Shown: in pieces, positions 18,150-26,862 of the stretch
Layout: the number at the start of each line of letters is the position of its first letter
How positions within the stretch are numbered: the first letter of the stretch is position 1
Origin: Bradyrhizobium arachidis
GTDB taxonomy: Bacteria; Pseudomonadota; Alphaproteobacteria; Rhizobiales; Xanthobacteraceae
Assembly (NCBI RefSeq): GCF_015291705.1
Contig: NZ_CP030050.1
Location: forward strand, 3,596,001-3,660,000
Direction: 5' to 3'
Length of the DNA stretch: 64,000 bases
Position numbers and translations under genes: made by a program
The notes under the pieces: model-generated
Seen by the model: only the letters and a program-made list of their open reading frames with translations
The model's database searches: none
What the model was told of the DNA's origin: nothing

Positions 18150-21023
18150 TTACTCCGCGGCCTCTGCCGGCACGATGCGGCGGGAATGCCGCGCCTGCTC
18201 GTCATAGGCCTTCTGCCAGTCGGACGGGCCGTTCGACGGCGAGATCTGCACGGCAGTGACCTTGTATTCGGGGCAGTTGGTGGCCCAGTCCGAATAGTCG
18301 GTCGTGATCACGTTGGCCTGCGTATCCGGGTGGTGGAAGGTGGTGTAGACGACGCCCGGGGAGACGCGGTCGGTGATCTCCGCGCGCAGCGTGGTCTCGC
18401 CGGCGCGGCTCGTCAGGCGAACCCAGTCGCCGTCGCGCACGCCGCGCTGCTCGGCATCGTGCGGATGGATCTCCAGACGGTCCTCGGCATGCCAGACCAC
18501 GTTCTCGGTGCGCCGCGTCTGCGCGCCGACATTGTACTGGCTGAGGATGCGGCCCGTGGTGAGCAGCAGCGGGAAGCGGGGGCCGGTGCGCTCGTCGGTC
18601 GCGACATATTCGGTGACGATGAACTTGCCCTTGCCGCGGACGAAGCCGCCGATATGCATCACCGGCGTACCCTCCGGCGCCTTCTCGTTGCAGGGCCACT
18701 GCACCGAGCCGAGCTCATCGAGCTTGGCGTAGGAGACGCCGGTGAAGGTCGGCGTCAGCGCCGCGATCTCGTCCATGATCTCCGAGGGATGGCTGTAGTT
18801 CATCTCGAAGCCCATCGCCTTGGCGAGCGCGATGGTGACCTCCCAGTCGGCCATGCCGTTCTTCGGCGTCATCACCTTGCGCACGCGCTGGATACGCCGC
18901 TCGGCATTGGTGAAGGTGCCGTCCTTCTCGAGGAAGCTCGAGCCGGGCAGGAAGACGTGGGCGTAGTTCGCGGTCTCGTTCAGGAAGAGATCGTGGACGA
19001 TGACGCATTCCATCGCCGACAGCGCCGCCACCACATGCGAAGTGTTGGGATCGGACTGCAGAATGTCCTCGCCCTGCACATAGATGCCCATGAACGTGCC
19101 TTCGATCGCGGCATCGAACATGTTGGGAATGCGCAGGCCCGGCTCCGGGTTGAGCTTGACGTTCCACAGCGCCTCGAACTGGTCGCGCACGGCATCGCCC
19201 GAGATGTGGCGATAGCCCGGCAGCTCGTGCGGGAACGAGCCCATGTCGCACGAGCCCTGCACGTTGTTCTGGCCGCGCAGCGGGTTCACGCCGACGCCGG
19301 GACGGCCGATATTACCGGTAGCCATCGCGAGATTGGCGATCGCGATCACGGTGGTCGAGCCCTGGCTGTGCTCGGTGACGCCGAGGCCGTAATAGATCGC
19401 GCCGTTGCCACCGGTGGCGTAGACGCGGGCGGCTTCGCGCAGCACCTTCGGATCGACGCCGGTGAGGATCGCGGTGGATTCCGGGCTGTGCTTCGGCTGC
19501 GCGACGAAGGCCGCCCATTCCTCGAACTCGGCCCAGTCGCAGCGCTCGCGCACGAAGGCTTCGTTGACGAGGCCTTCGGTGACGATGACATGCGCAAGCG
19601 CGGTCACGACGGCAACGTTGGTACCGGGCATCAAGGGCAGATGCAGCGCCTTCACATGGGGCGATTCCACCATCTCGGTACGGCGCGGATCGATCACGAT
19701 CAGCTTGGCGCCCTGGCGCAACCGCTTCTTCAGGCGCGATGCGAACACCGGGTGAGCCGAGGCGGGATTGGCGCCGATGATGACGGCGACATCGGTCTCC
19801 TCGACCGAGTCGAAATCCTGCGTGCCGGCCGACGTGCCGAACGTCTGCGACAGGCCATAGCCGGTTGGCGAGTGGCACACGCGGGCGCAGGTGTCGACAT
19901 TGTTGTTGCCGAAGCCGCCGCGGATCAGCTTCTGCACCAGATAGGTTTCCTCGTTGGTGCAGCGGGAGGAGGTGATGCCGCCGATGGCGTCGCGGCCGTA
20001 CTTCTTCTGAATGCCGCGCATCCTCGCGGCGGCAAAGGAGAACGCTTCGTCCCAGGAGACTTCCTTCCAGGGATCCTCGATCCGCTCGCGGATCATCGGC
20101 TTGAGGATGCGTTCCTTGTGGTTGGTGTAGCCCCAGGCGAAGCGACCCTTGACGCAGGAATGGCCACGATTGGCCTTGCCGTCCTTGTACGGCACCATGC
20201 GCACCACTTCCTCGCCGCGCATCTCGGCCTTGAAGGCGCAGCCGACGCCGCAATAGGCGCAGGTGGTGACGACCGAATGCTCGGGCTGGCCGATCTCGAT
20301 CACGGATTTTTCGGTCAGGGTCGCGGTCGGGCAGGCCTGCACGCAGGCACCGCAGGAGACGCATTCGGAGCCGAGGAAGCTCTCGCTCATGCCCGGCGAG
20401 ACGCGGCTGTCGAAGCCGCGGCCGGAGATGGTCAGCGCGAAAGTGCCTTGCACCTCCTCGCAGGCGCGGACGCAGCGCGAGCAGACGATGCACTTGGAGG
20501 GATCGTAGGTGAAGTACGGGTTGGACTCGTCCTTCGGCATCCAGTGGTCGTTGCTGCAGCCGTTCGTCTTGGCGAAAACGTGGTTCTCGCCCTCATAGCC
20601 GTAGCGCACGTCGCGCAGGCCGACGGCGCCGGCCATGTCCTGCAATTCGCAATCGCCGTTGGCGCCGCAGGTGAGGCAGTCGAGCGGATGGTCGGAGATG
20701 TAGAGCTCCATCACGCCCTTGCGCAGCTTCTTCAACCGCTCGGTCTGGGTGTGAATGACGAGGCCGTTCATGACCGGCGTCGTGCAGGATGCAGGCGTGC
20801 CGGCGCGGCCCTCGATCTCGACGAGGCAGAGCCGGCAGGAGCCGTAGGCGTCGACCATGTCGGTGGCGCAGAGCTTCGGGATCTGGTGGCCGGCGTCCAT
20901 CGCGGCCCGCATGATCGAGGTGCCCTCGGGCACCGTGACCTGATTGCCGTCGATGGTCAGCGTGACCATCGTTTCCGATTTGGAGCGCGGCGTGCCGTAG
21001 TCGATTTCCTCGATCAGAGACAT
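18150..21023 (-). CDS. fdsA: NAD-dependent formate dehydrogenase alpha subunit (Mo/FeS)
   Basis: Catalytic subunit of 957 residues that oxidises formate to CO2. N-terminally it has a NuoG-like 2Fe-2S domain (CRLC context), a His-Cys3 cluster motif (HPLDCLTCGANGDC) and two 4Fe-4S motifs (CIVCSRCVRAC, CVSCGACVQAC). Then comes the molybdopterin domain with its own 4Fe-4S motif (CAYCGVGC). The molybdenum ligand is a cysteine (ARVCHSPT), so this is not a selenoprotein. The gene starts 10 bases after fdsB. Electrons would pass through the clusters to the FMN in FdsB and on to NAD+. Confidence 0.96.
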   Translation of the reverse strand: MSLIEEIDYGTPRSKSETMVTLTIDGNQVTVPEGTSIMRAAMDAGHQIPKLCATDMVDAYGSCRLCLVEIEGRAGTPASCTTPVMNGLVIHTQTERLKKLRKGVMELYISDHPLDCLTCGANGDCELQDMAGAVGLRDVRYGYEGENHVFAKTNGCSNDHWMPKDESNPYFTYDPSKCIVCSRCVRACEEVQGTFALTISGRGFDSRVSPGMSESFLGSECVSCGACVQACPTATLTEKSVIEIGQPEHSVVTTCAYCGVGCAFKAEMRGEEVVRMVPYKDGKANRGHSCVKGRFAWGYTNHKERILKPMIRERIEDPWKEVSWDEAFSFAAARMRGIQKKYGRDAIGGITSSRCTNEETYLVQKLIRGGFGNNNVDTCARVCHSPTGYGLSQTFGTSAGTQDFDSVEETDVAVIIGANPASAHPVFASRLKKRLRQGAKLIVIDPRRTEMVESPHVKALHLPLMPGTNVAVVTALAHVIVTEGLVNEAFVRERCDWAEFEEWAAFVAQPKHSPESTAILTGVDPKVLREAARVYATGGNGAIYYGLGVTEHSQGSTTVIAIANLAMATGNIGRPGVGVNPLRGQNNVQGSCDMGSFPHELPGYRHISGDAVRDQFEALWNVKLNPEPGLRIPNMFDAAIEGTFMGIYVQGEDILQSDPNTSHVVAALSAMECVIVHDLFLNETANYAHVFLPGSSFLEKDGTFTNAERRIQRVRKVMTPKNGMADWEVTIALAKAMGFEMNYSHPSEIMDEIAALTPTFTGVSYAKLDELGSVQWPCNEKAPEGTPVMHIGGFVRGKGKFIVTEYVATDERTGPRFPLLLTTGRILSQYNVGAQTRRTENVVWHAEDRLEIHPHDAEQRGVRDGDWVRLTSRAGETTLRAEITDRVSPGVVYTTFHHPDTQANVITTDYSDWATNCPEYKVTAVQISPSNGPSDWQKAYDEQARHSRRIVPAEAAE

Positions 21024-21033
21024 TGTCGTTCTC

Positions 21034-22590
21034 CTATTCCGCGGCCTGAAGCGTGGTCGGGATGGGTGCGAAGTCCTCCCGGAAGTGCTTCAATGCACTG
21101 AGCACGGGGTAGGGCGTGAAGCCGCCGAGTGCGCAGAGCGAGCCGAATTTCATGGTGTTGCAGAGGTCCTCGACGAGCGCGAGATTTTCATGGACGCGCT
21201 CGCCATTGATGATCTTCTCGATGGTCTCGACGCCGCGGGTCGAGCCGATCCGGCACGGCGTGCACTTGCCGCAGGATTCGACGGCGCAGAACTCCATGGC
21301 GAAGCGCGCCTGCCTGCGCATGTCGACGCTATCGTCGAACACGACGATGCCGCCATGGCCGATCAGGCCGTCGCGCGCAGCGAACGCCTCGTAGTCGAAC
21401 GGCGTGTCGAACAGCGCGCGGGGGAAATAGGCCCCAAGGGGCCCGCCGACCTGAACCGCGCGGACCGGACGGCCGGTGGCCGTGCCGCCGCCGATCTCGT
21501 CGACGAGCTCGCCGAGCGTGACGCCGAAGGCGGTCTCGTAGAGGCCGCCGTAGCGGATGTTGCCGGCGAGCTGAATCGGCATCGTGCCGCGCGAGCGGCC
21601 CATGCCGAAATCGGCATAGGCCTTGGCGCCTTCCGCGAGGATGAAGGGAATCGCCGCGAACGACAGCACGTTGTTGATGACGGTCGGCTTGCCGAACAGG
21701 CCGTGATGCGCCGGCAGCGGCGGCTTGGCGCGCACGATGCCGCGACGGCCTTCCAGGCTCTCCAGCAGCGAGGTCTCCTCGCCGCAGACATAGGCGCCGG
21801 CGCCGACGCGCACTTCGAGATCGAAGCTGTAGGCGGAGCCGCCGATCTTGTCGCCGAGATAGCCGCCACGCTTGGCCGCCACGATGGCGGCGTTCATCGC
21901 CTCGACCGCATGCGGATATTCGCTGCGGATGTAGATGTAGCCCTTGGTCGCGCCGACGGTGATGCCGGCAGTCGTCATGCCTTCGATGACCAGGAAGGGA
22001 TCGCCTTCCATGATCATGCGGTCGGCGAAGGTGCCGCTGTCGCCTTCGTCGGCATTGCAGACGATGAACTTGCGGTCGGCCTTGGCTTGCGCGACGGTTT
22101 TCCACTTGATGCCGGTCGGAAAGCCCGCGCCACCGCGGCCGCGCAGGCCGGACGCGGTGACTTCGTTCAGGATCGCATCCGGGCCGAGCGAGAGTGCGCG
22201 CTCAAACCCCTTGTAGCCGCCGTGGGCGCGGTAGTCGTCGAGCGAGCGCGGATCGATCACGCCGCAGCGGGCGAAGGTGAGGCGGGTCTGGCGCTTCAGC
22301 CAGGGAATCTCGTCGGTCGCGCCGAGCCGCAACAGATGCGGCGTGTTGCTGGCGAGCGCGTCGAGCAGGGAGGGCACGTCGGCTTCGGTCACAGGGCCGA
22401 AGGCGATCCGGCCCTGCGGCGTTGCGACCTCGACCAGCGGCTCCAGCCAGTACATGCCGCGCGAGCCGGTCCTGACGATCTCAACGGCGGCGCCGCGCTT
22501 GGCCGCGGCCTGTTCCAGCGCCAGCGCAACCTCGTCGGCGCCGACGGCGACCGCACCTGCATCGCGTGAGACGAAGAGACGCATGCTCAT
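21034..22590 (-). CDS. fdsB: NAD-dependent formate dehydrogenase beta subunit (NADH-binding)
   Basis: Diaphorase subunit of 518 residues, homologous to NuoF with an N-terminal thioredoxin-like 2Fe-2S-type domain (about 1-110). It binds NAD and FMN through GRGGAGFPTGIKWK (about 171-184) and CNADEGDSGTFADR. The C-terminal 4Fe-4S cluster uses ESCGKCTPCRIG plus a later Cys. It transfers electrons from FdsA to NAD+. The ATG at 22590 overlaps the fdsG stop by 4 bases (ATGA), which indicates translational coupling. Confidence 0.96.
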   Translation of the reverse strand: MSMRLFVSRDAGAVAVGADEVALALEQAAAKRGAAVEIVRTGSRGMYWLEPLVEVATPQGRIAFGPVTEADVPSLLDALASNTPHLLRLGATDEIPWLKRQTRLTFARCGVIDPRSLDDYRAHGGYKGFERALSLGPDAILNEVTASGLRGRGGAGFPTGIKWKTVAQAKADRKFIVCNADEGDSGTFADRMIMEGDPFLVIEGMTTAGITVGATKGYIYIRSEYPHAVEAMNAAIVAAKRGGYLGDKIGGSAYSFDLEVRVGAGAYVCGEETSLLESLEGRRGIVRAKPPLPAHHGLFGKPTVINNVLSFAAIPFILAEGAKAYADFGMGRSRGTMPIQLAGNIRYGGLYETAFGVTLGELVDEIGGGTATGRPVRAVQVGGPLGAYFPRALFDTPFDYEAFAARDGLIGHGGIVVFDDSVDMRRQARFAMEFCAVESCGKCTPCRIGSTRGVETIEKIINGERVHENLALVEDLCNTMKFGSLCALGGFTPYPVLSALKHFREDFAPIPTTLQAAE

Positions 22591-23063
22591 CGCTGTGCCT
22601 CCGCGACCAGCGCATCGAGGCGCCTCTCGTCGAGCCGGCCGACGAGCCTGCCATCAAGCATCGCCGACGGCGCGGTCGCGCACAGGCCGAGGCAGTAGAT
22701 CGGCTCGAGCGTGACGCGATCATCAGCCGTCGTATTGCCGAGCGACACGCCAAGCTTCGATTCGGCGCGCGCGGCCAGCGCATCGCCGCCCGCGGCCTGG
22801 CAGGCCTCTGCGCGGCACAGCTTCAGCACGTGGCGGCCGGCCGGCTTGTGGCGGAAATCATGATAGAAGGTGAAAACGCCGTGCACCTCGGCGCGCGACA
22901 GATTCAGCGCCTGCGCGACCATGGGAATCGCCGCCTCCGGCACGTAGCCGAACGCCTCCTGAAGCGCATGCAGGATGACGAGCGTTGCGCCCTCCTGCTT
23001 CGCATGTTCAGCGATGATCTCGGCGCCGCGCGTCTCGTCCCAAGGCTCGTAAACCGCTGTCAT
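22587..23063 (-). CDS. fdsG: NAD-dependent formate dehydrogenase gamma subunit
   Basis: First gene of the formate dehydrogenase operon. The 158-residue NuoE-like subunit holds one 2Fe-2S cluster through the two cysteine pairs in CRAEACQAAG and YCLGLCATAP. A four-helix N-terminal bundle and a thioredoxin-like C-terminal fold are expected. It forms the electron-transfer module with FdsB. The promoter must lie in the 224-base gap shared with the divergent LysR gene. Confidence 0.95.
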   Translation of the reverse strand: MTAVYEPWDETRGAEIIAEHAKQEGATLVILHALQEAFGYVPEAAIPMVAQALNLSRAEVHGVFTFYHDFRHKPAGRHVLKLCRAEACQAAGGDALAARAESKLGVSLGNTTADDRVTLEPIYCLGLCATAPSAMLDGRLVGRLDERRLDALVAEAQR

Positions 23064-23142
23064 TCTTCGTTCTCAACCTCAGCGTTATTTCCCCACAAAG
23101 TATTTGGAATCATTCGAAGATCAATAAAGCTGTCTCATGCTG

Positions 23143-23178
23143 CGATTGCGAATTCAGATCGATTTGCAACCGCAATCG
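23143..23178. promoter_or_regulatory. Inverted repeat between fdsG and the LysR gene
   Basis: CGATTGCG at 23143-23150 is the exact reverse complement of CGCAATCG at 23171-23178, with a 20-base spacer. The pair lies in the divergent promoter region, 80 bases upstream of fdsG and 109 bases upstream of the LysR gene. That position is usual for a LysR-type recognition site. The assignment is inference from placement and symmetry. Confidence 0.4.
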
Positions 23179-23287
23179 GTCGATACGAATGGGTAATGAA
23201 GCTTGTATCGGCTGCCGGTTTTTGCGTGTTGGTGCAGGCCCGGCATGCTAGCTTGCATGCCACGACAGAATTCGAGGGGACGTCCGG

Positions 23288-24181
23288 TTGATCGACAAGC
23301 TTGAACTGCTGCTGGCGCTGGCGAAGGAACGGCATTTTGGACGCGCGGCAGAGGCTTGCGGCGTGACCCAGCCGACGATGTCGACCGGGCTGAAGCAGCT
23401 CGAGGAGATCCTCGGCGTGATGCTGGTCCAGCGCGGCTCACGCTTCCAGGGGTTCACGCCCGAAGGCGAGCGGGCGCTCGACTGGGCGCGGCGGATCGTG
23501 GGCGATGCCCGCGCCATGCGCGACGAGATCAACGGGTTGAAGCACCAGCTCTCCGGCGAGATCCGCATTGCCGCGATCCCGACCGTGCTCGGCATGGTCG
23601 CCGCGCTGACGACGCCGTTCCGCGCGCGGCATCCCGAGGTGCGCTTCCGCATCCAGTCCACGACGTCATCGGAGGTACTGGGGCTGCTCGAAAATCTCGA
23701 GGTCGATGCGGGGCTGACCTATATCGAGAACGAGCCGATCGGCAAGGTGCGCACCATTCCGCTCTACAACGAGAGCTATCGTCTCTTGACCGCGCCGGAC
23801 GGAATGTTCGGCGACCGCGAGACGGTGACCTGGACCGAGGTCGGGCAGGTGCCGCTGTGCCTGCTGACGCCCGACATGCAGAACCGCCGCATCATCGATC
23901 GTGCGCTGCGCTCGGTCGGCGCGGAGGCGACGCCGACCTTGACCTCGAACTCGCTGCTCGTGTTGTTCACGCATGTGAAGACAGGGCGCTGGGCAAGCGT
24001 GATGCCGGCCAAGCTCGCCGAGACACTCGGCCTCTCCGACACCGTGCGTTCGATCCCGATCATCGACCCCGAGGTCAATTACAGCATCGGCATGGTGATC
24101 CCGCAGCGCGATCCCATGACGCCGCTGATCGCGGCGCTGGTCAATGTCGCGCGCGAAGTGGCGCCGTCGCTGCAGCTGTAG
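23288..24181 (+). CDS. LysR-family regulator, probably of the formate dehydrogenase operon
   Basis: A 297-residue LysR-type activator with an N-terminal winged helix-turn-helix (about 1-60; FGRAAEACGVTQPTMSTGLKQ) and a periplasmic-binding-protein-like effector domain (about 90-295). The start is TTG at 23288, with GAGGGG 7 bases upstream. It is transcribed divergently from fdsG, the usual layout for a regulator acting on its neighbour, and resembles FdsR of other formate-oxidising proteobacteria. The effector may be formate (inference). Confidence 0.88.
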   Translation: MIDKLELLLALAKERHFGRAAEACGVTQPTMSTGLKQLEEILGVMLVQRGSRFQGFTPEGERALDWARRIVGDARAMRDEINGLKHQLSGEIRIAAIPTVLGMVAALTTPFRARHPEVRFRIQSTTSSEVLGLLENLEVDAGLTYIENEPIGKVRTIPLYNESYRLLTAPDGMFGDRETVTWTEVGQVPLCLLTPDMQNRRIIDRALRSVGAEATPTLTSNSLLVLFTHVKTGRWASVMPAKLAETLGLSDTVRSIPIIDPEVNYSIGMVIPQRDPMTPLIAALVNVAREVAPSLQL

Positions 24182-24250
24182 GAGCCAGAGCGGCGGGGCC
24201 GGAGCAAGCGTTGTATCGGTGCTCGTTGAAACGGCTGCCGCGTACTCCGC

Positions 24251-24293
24251 CCTCATCCTGAGGGCCCGCCGGAGGCGGGCGTCTCGAAGGATG
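24251..24293. repeat. Dispersed palindromic intergenic repeat (type A)
   Basis: A 43-base element reading CCTCATCCTGAGGGCCCGCC and on to GGATG. It recurs in opposite orientation at 59855-59897 with only a few differences. The central part pairs with itself (GCCCGCC with GGCGGGC). It lies between the LysR gene and the convergent sensor kinase gene, where it may also act in termination. Confidence 0.7.
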
Positions 24294-24319
24294 GCCTCGG
24301 GCGAGCTTCCTGCCGTACG

Positions 24320-26650
24320 CTAAGCCGCCGCCGATATACCGGTCGCCGCCTTGACGGCGTTGCGCGGCAGGGTGACGCGGACGACGGTGCCGACGTCGAT
24401 CTTCGAGCGCAGCCGCATCGAGCCGCCGTGGAGCTGCGCCAGCGAGCGGGCGATGGCAAGGCCAAGGCCCGAGCCGTGATAGGTCTTGCTGAGCTGGCTC
24501 TCGACCTGCTCGAACGGGCGGCCGAGCCGCGCCAGCGAATGCGGCGCGATCCCGATGCCGGTATCGGCGATCATCAGCACGATCCTGTCGTCGAGCTCGC
24601 GGCTGCGGACCACGACGCGGCCGCCGTCGGGCGTGAACTTCACCGCGTTGGACAAGAGGTTGACTATGATCTGCTTGGTCGCGCGGCGGTCGGCGACGAC
24701 CGAGATGGACTTCGCGATGTCGGCGTCCAGCGTCAGGTGCTTGTCCTGGGCCCGCCCGGTGACGACGCGCAGGGATTCCGCCAGCGTCTGCGCCAAGTCC
24801 AGCTCTTCCATGTCGAGCTTCATGCGCCCGGCCTCGATCTTGGACATGTCGAGGATGTCGTTGATGACCTCGAGCAGGTAGTGGCCGCTGGTCAGGATGT
24901 CCTGGCAGTATTCCTGGTACTTCTCGCTGCCGAGCTCGCCGAACATGCCCGAGCCCATGATCTCGGAGAAGCCAATGATGGCGTTCAGCGGTGTGCGCAG
25001 CTCGTGGCTCATATTGGCAAGGAATTTCGACTTGGTCTGGTTGGCTTCCTCGGCGCGGGTCTTCTCGCGCTGGTACTTCTCGGCAAGGTCGGCGAGCTCG
25101 ACCGCCTGGCGCTCCAGCGCTGCCTGCGAGCGCTTCAGGTCGATGACGGTGGCGCGCAGGCGCAGGTCGTTGTCGACCAGCTTCTGCTCGTGCTCCTTGA
25201 TGCGGGTGATGTCGGTGCCGACCGAGACGTAGCCGCCGTCCTTGGTGCGGCGCTCGCTGATGTGCAGCCAGCTGCCGTCGTCGAGCTGCGCCTCGAAGGT
25301 GCGGGCGCCCGGGCCTTGGGCACCGGTCTCGTTGTGGCGGGTGCGCACCTCCGGCATGCGGCCGACCTCGAGCACGGTCTCGTAGGAGGTGCCGGGAATG
25401 ACGGCGGTGTCGGGCAGCTTGTGCAGGCGCTGGAAGTGCGAATTGCAGAGCACGAGGCGGTCGCTGGCGTCCCACAGCACAAAGGCTTCCGGGATCGTCT
25501 CGATCGCGTCGCGCAAGCGCAGGTCGGCTTCCACGGTCTTCTCGGCGAGGCTCTTCTGCTCGGTGATGTCGACCGCGATGCCGATCAGGTGCACGCTGGA
25601 ATCGGTTGCCCCGCGCGTCTTCTCGCAGCGGACGCGGAGCCAGATCCAGTGGCCGTCAACATGCTGCATGCGGAAGGTCTGGTCGATGTGGTCGATCTTC
25701 TCGGAGATGAGCTGGTCGGCGATCTCGAACAGATCGATGTCGTCGGACTTCACCAGCGCGTTGACCTCGCCGAAGGTGAGGAGCTCGTTGCGGCCGTCGA
25801 GGCCGAGCATCGAGAACATCGACTGCGACCAGAAGATCCGGCCGCGCGACAGGTCCCAGTCCCACAGGCCGCAGCGGCCGCGGTTGAGCGCGGTGTCGAT
25901 GCGGCCGCGCACGGCGTCGTTGATGAGGTCGCCCTCGCGGGCGCGGGTGGACTGCCAGTGGAAGGCGAAGCCGAGGATTAGGACGACGAAGCCTGTTGTC
26001 GCCGACAGCGTCACCGAGAGCGCGGCGTCAGAGCCCCAGATCGGCTCGTTGCGCTCCTGGATCACGGTGACGAGGCCGGGCAGCGACTTGATCTGGCGCG
26101 AGATCGCCATCGCGGCGTTGCCGCTCGGCAGCGTCATGTCGGAGACGTTGTTGTCGCGCGGCGGAGCTGCGAGCAGCTGCGCGGTGGTGATCGCATCGAG
26201 CAGGCGGTCATTGCCGGCGGGATCGCTGTCGATCGGAATGCGGGCGAGGATGCGGCGGTCGATGCCGGCCGAGGTGACGATGACATGGCGGCCCGCGGCA
26301 AGGCCCCAGGACGGGATGAGGTCGGGCAGCAGCGTCGGCAGGTTCTCGATGTTCTTCAGCCGCTCCATCCGCGACGAGGTGAGGCGATCGATCCGCTCGG
26401 CGAGCAGGTCGGCGAGCGCGGAGATGTCGTGCCGGACGACCTGCCGCTTCTGGCGCGTCTGGTCGACGACCTGCACGAACGCGCCGAGGCAGATGGTGAT
26501 CAGGAAGGCAATGATGAGCGTCGGCACGGCGCGGCGCAATGCCGGCTCCGCGATCAGCAGCCGGTGGTAGGCAGGTTTCGCGATCGATTGCGCCAATCCC
26601 TTGATCGAATCGGATTGGACGCACGCGTTCGCGGCGTCTGCACGCGACAT
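24320..26650 (-). CDS. PAS-domain sensor histidine kinase, PleC/PdhS-like
   Basis: A 776-residue kinase starting at ATG 26650 (MSRADAANAC). Membrane helices lie near residues 40-65 and 210-235 around a periplasmic sensor region. Two PAS domains follow (about 270-385 and 400-515), then a coiled coil and a HisKA domain (NMSHELRTPLNAIIGFSEIM). The stretch after the histidine (GMFGELGSEKY, then VINDILDMSKIEAGR) is the signature of the PleC/DivJ/PdhS kinases that act on DivK and PleD-type regulators in alphaproteobacteria (family knowledge). No partner regulator is adjacent, so it is an orphan kinase. A possible CtrA site lies upstream. Confidence 0.9.
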   Translation of the reverse strand: MSRADAANACVQSDSIKGLAQSIAKPAYHRLLIAEPALRRAVPTLIIAFLITICLGAFVQVVDQTRQKRQVVRHDISALADLLAERIDRLTSSRMERLKNIENLPTLLPDLIPSWGLAAGRHVIVTSAGIDRRILARIPIDSDPAGNDRLLDAITTAQLLAAPPRDNNVSDMTLPSGNAAMAISRQIKSLPGLVTVIQERNEPIWGSDAALSVTLSATTGFVVLILGFAFHWQSTRAREGDLINDAVRGRIDTALNRGRCGLWDWDLSRGRIFWSQSMFSMLGLDGRNELLTFGEVNALVKSDDIDLFEIADQLISEKIDHIDQTFRMQHVDGHWIWLRVRCEKTRGATDSSVHLIGIAVDITEQKSLAEKTVEADLRLRDAIETIPEAFVLWDASDRLVLCNSHFQRLHKLPDTAVIPGTSYETVLEVGRMPEVRTRHNETGAQGPGARTFEAQLDDGSWLHISERRTKDGGYVSVGTDITRIKEHEQKLVDNDLRLRATVIDLKRSQAALERQAVELADLAEKYQREKTRAEEANQTKSKFLANMSHELRTPLNAIIGFSEIMGSGMFGELGSEKYQEYCQDILTSGHYLLEVINDILDMSKIEAGRMKLDMEELDLAQTLAESLRVVTGRAQDKHLTLDADIAKSISVVADRRATKQIIVNLLSNAVKFTPDGGRVVVRSRELDDRIVLMIADTGIGIAPHSLARLGRPFEQVESQLSKTYHGSGLGLAIARSLAQLHGGSMRLRSKIDVGTVVRVTLPRNAVKAATGISAAA

Positions 26651-26752
26651 GCCTTCGGCCCCCTGAAAACTGCTCGGAAGCGGCCCCACGTCGCTTCCGA
26701 ATCACATCGATTTGAATCCAGTTTTGCCGGGCTGTCGAGAGTCAACGAATCG

Positions 26753-26767
26753 TTAACGCGAAATTAT
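26753..26767 (-). promoter_or_regulatory. Possible CtrA-like site upstream of the PleC-like kinase
   Basis: TTAA-CGCGAAA-TTAT, one base away from the CtrA consensus TTAA-N7-TTAA, about 103 bases upstream of the kinase ATG. The stretch around it is AT-rich for this genome. The assignment is weak because the match is imperfect and alternatives are not excluded. Confidence 0.25.
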
Positions 26768-26862
26768 TCTTATCCAATGCGCAGTTTGCGCATCGAATGT
26801 CCGCAAACTCAGGGGCGCGAGGAGTCCGAAACGAGAACGTACGACTCCGCACGCATTCCATG

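Noticed and set aside
18093..21101. A 1002-codon open frame opposite fdsA, and similar long antisense frames (142-993, 932-2377, 2437-3882, 6041-7480, 61606-63372).
   Set aside because: They mirror strongly conserved genes. High GC keeps the opposite frames open, and the translations are low-complexity Arg/Asp/Ala-rich with no family features.
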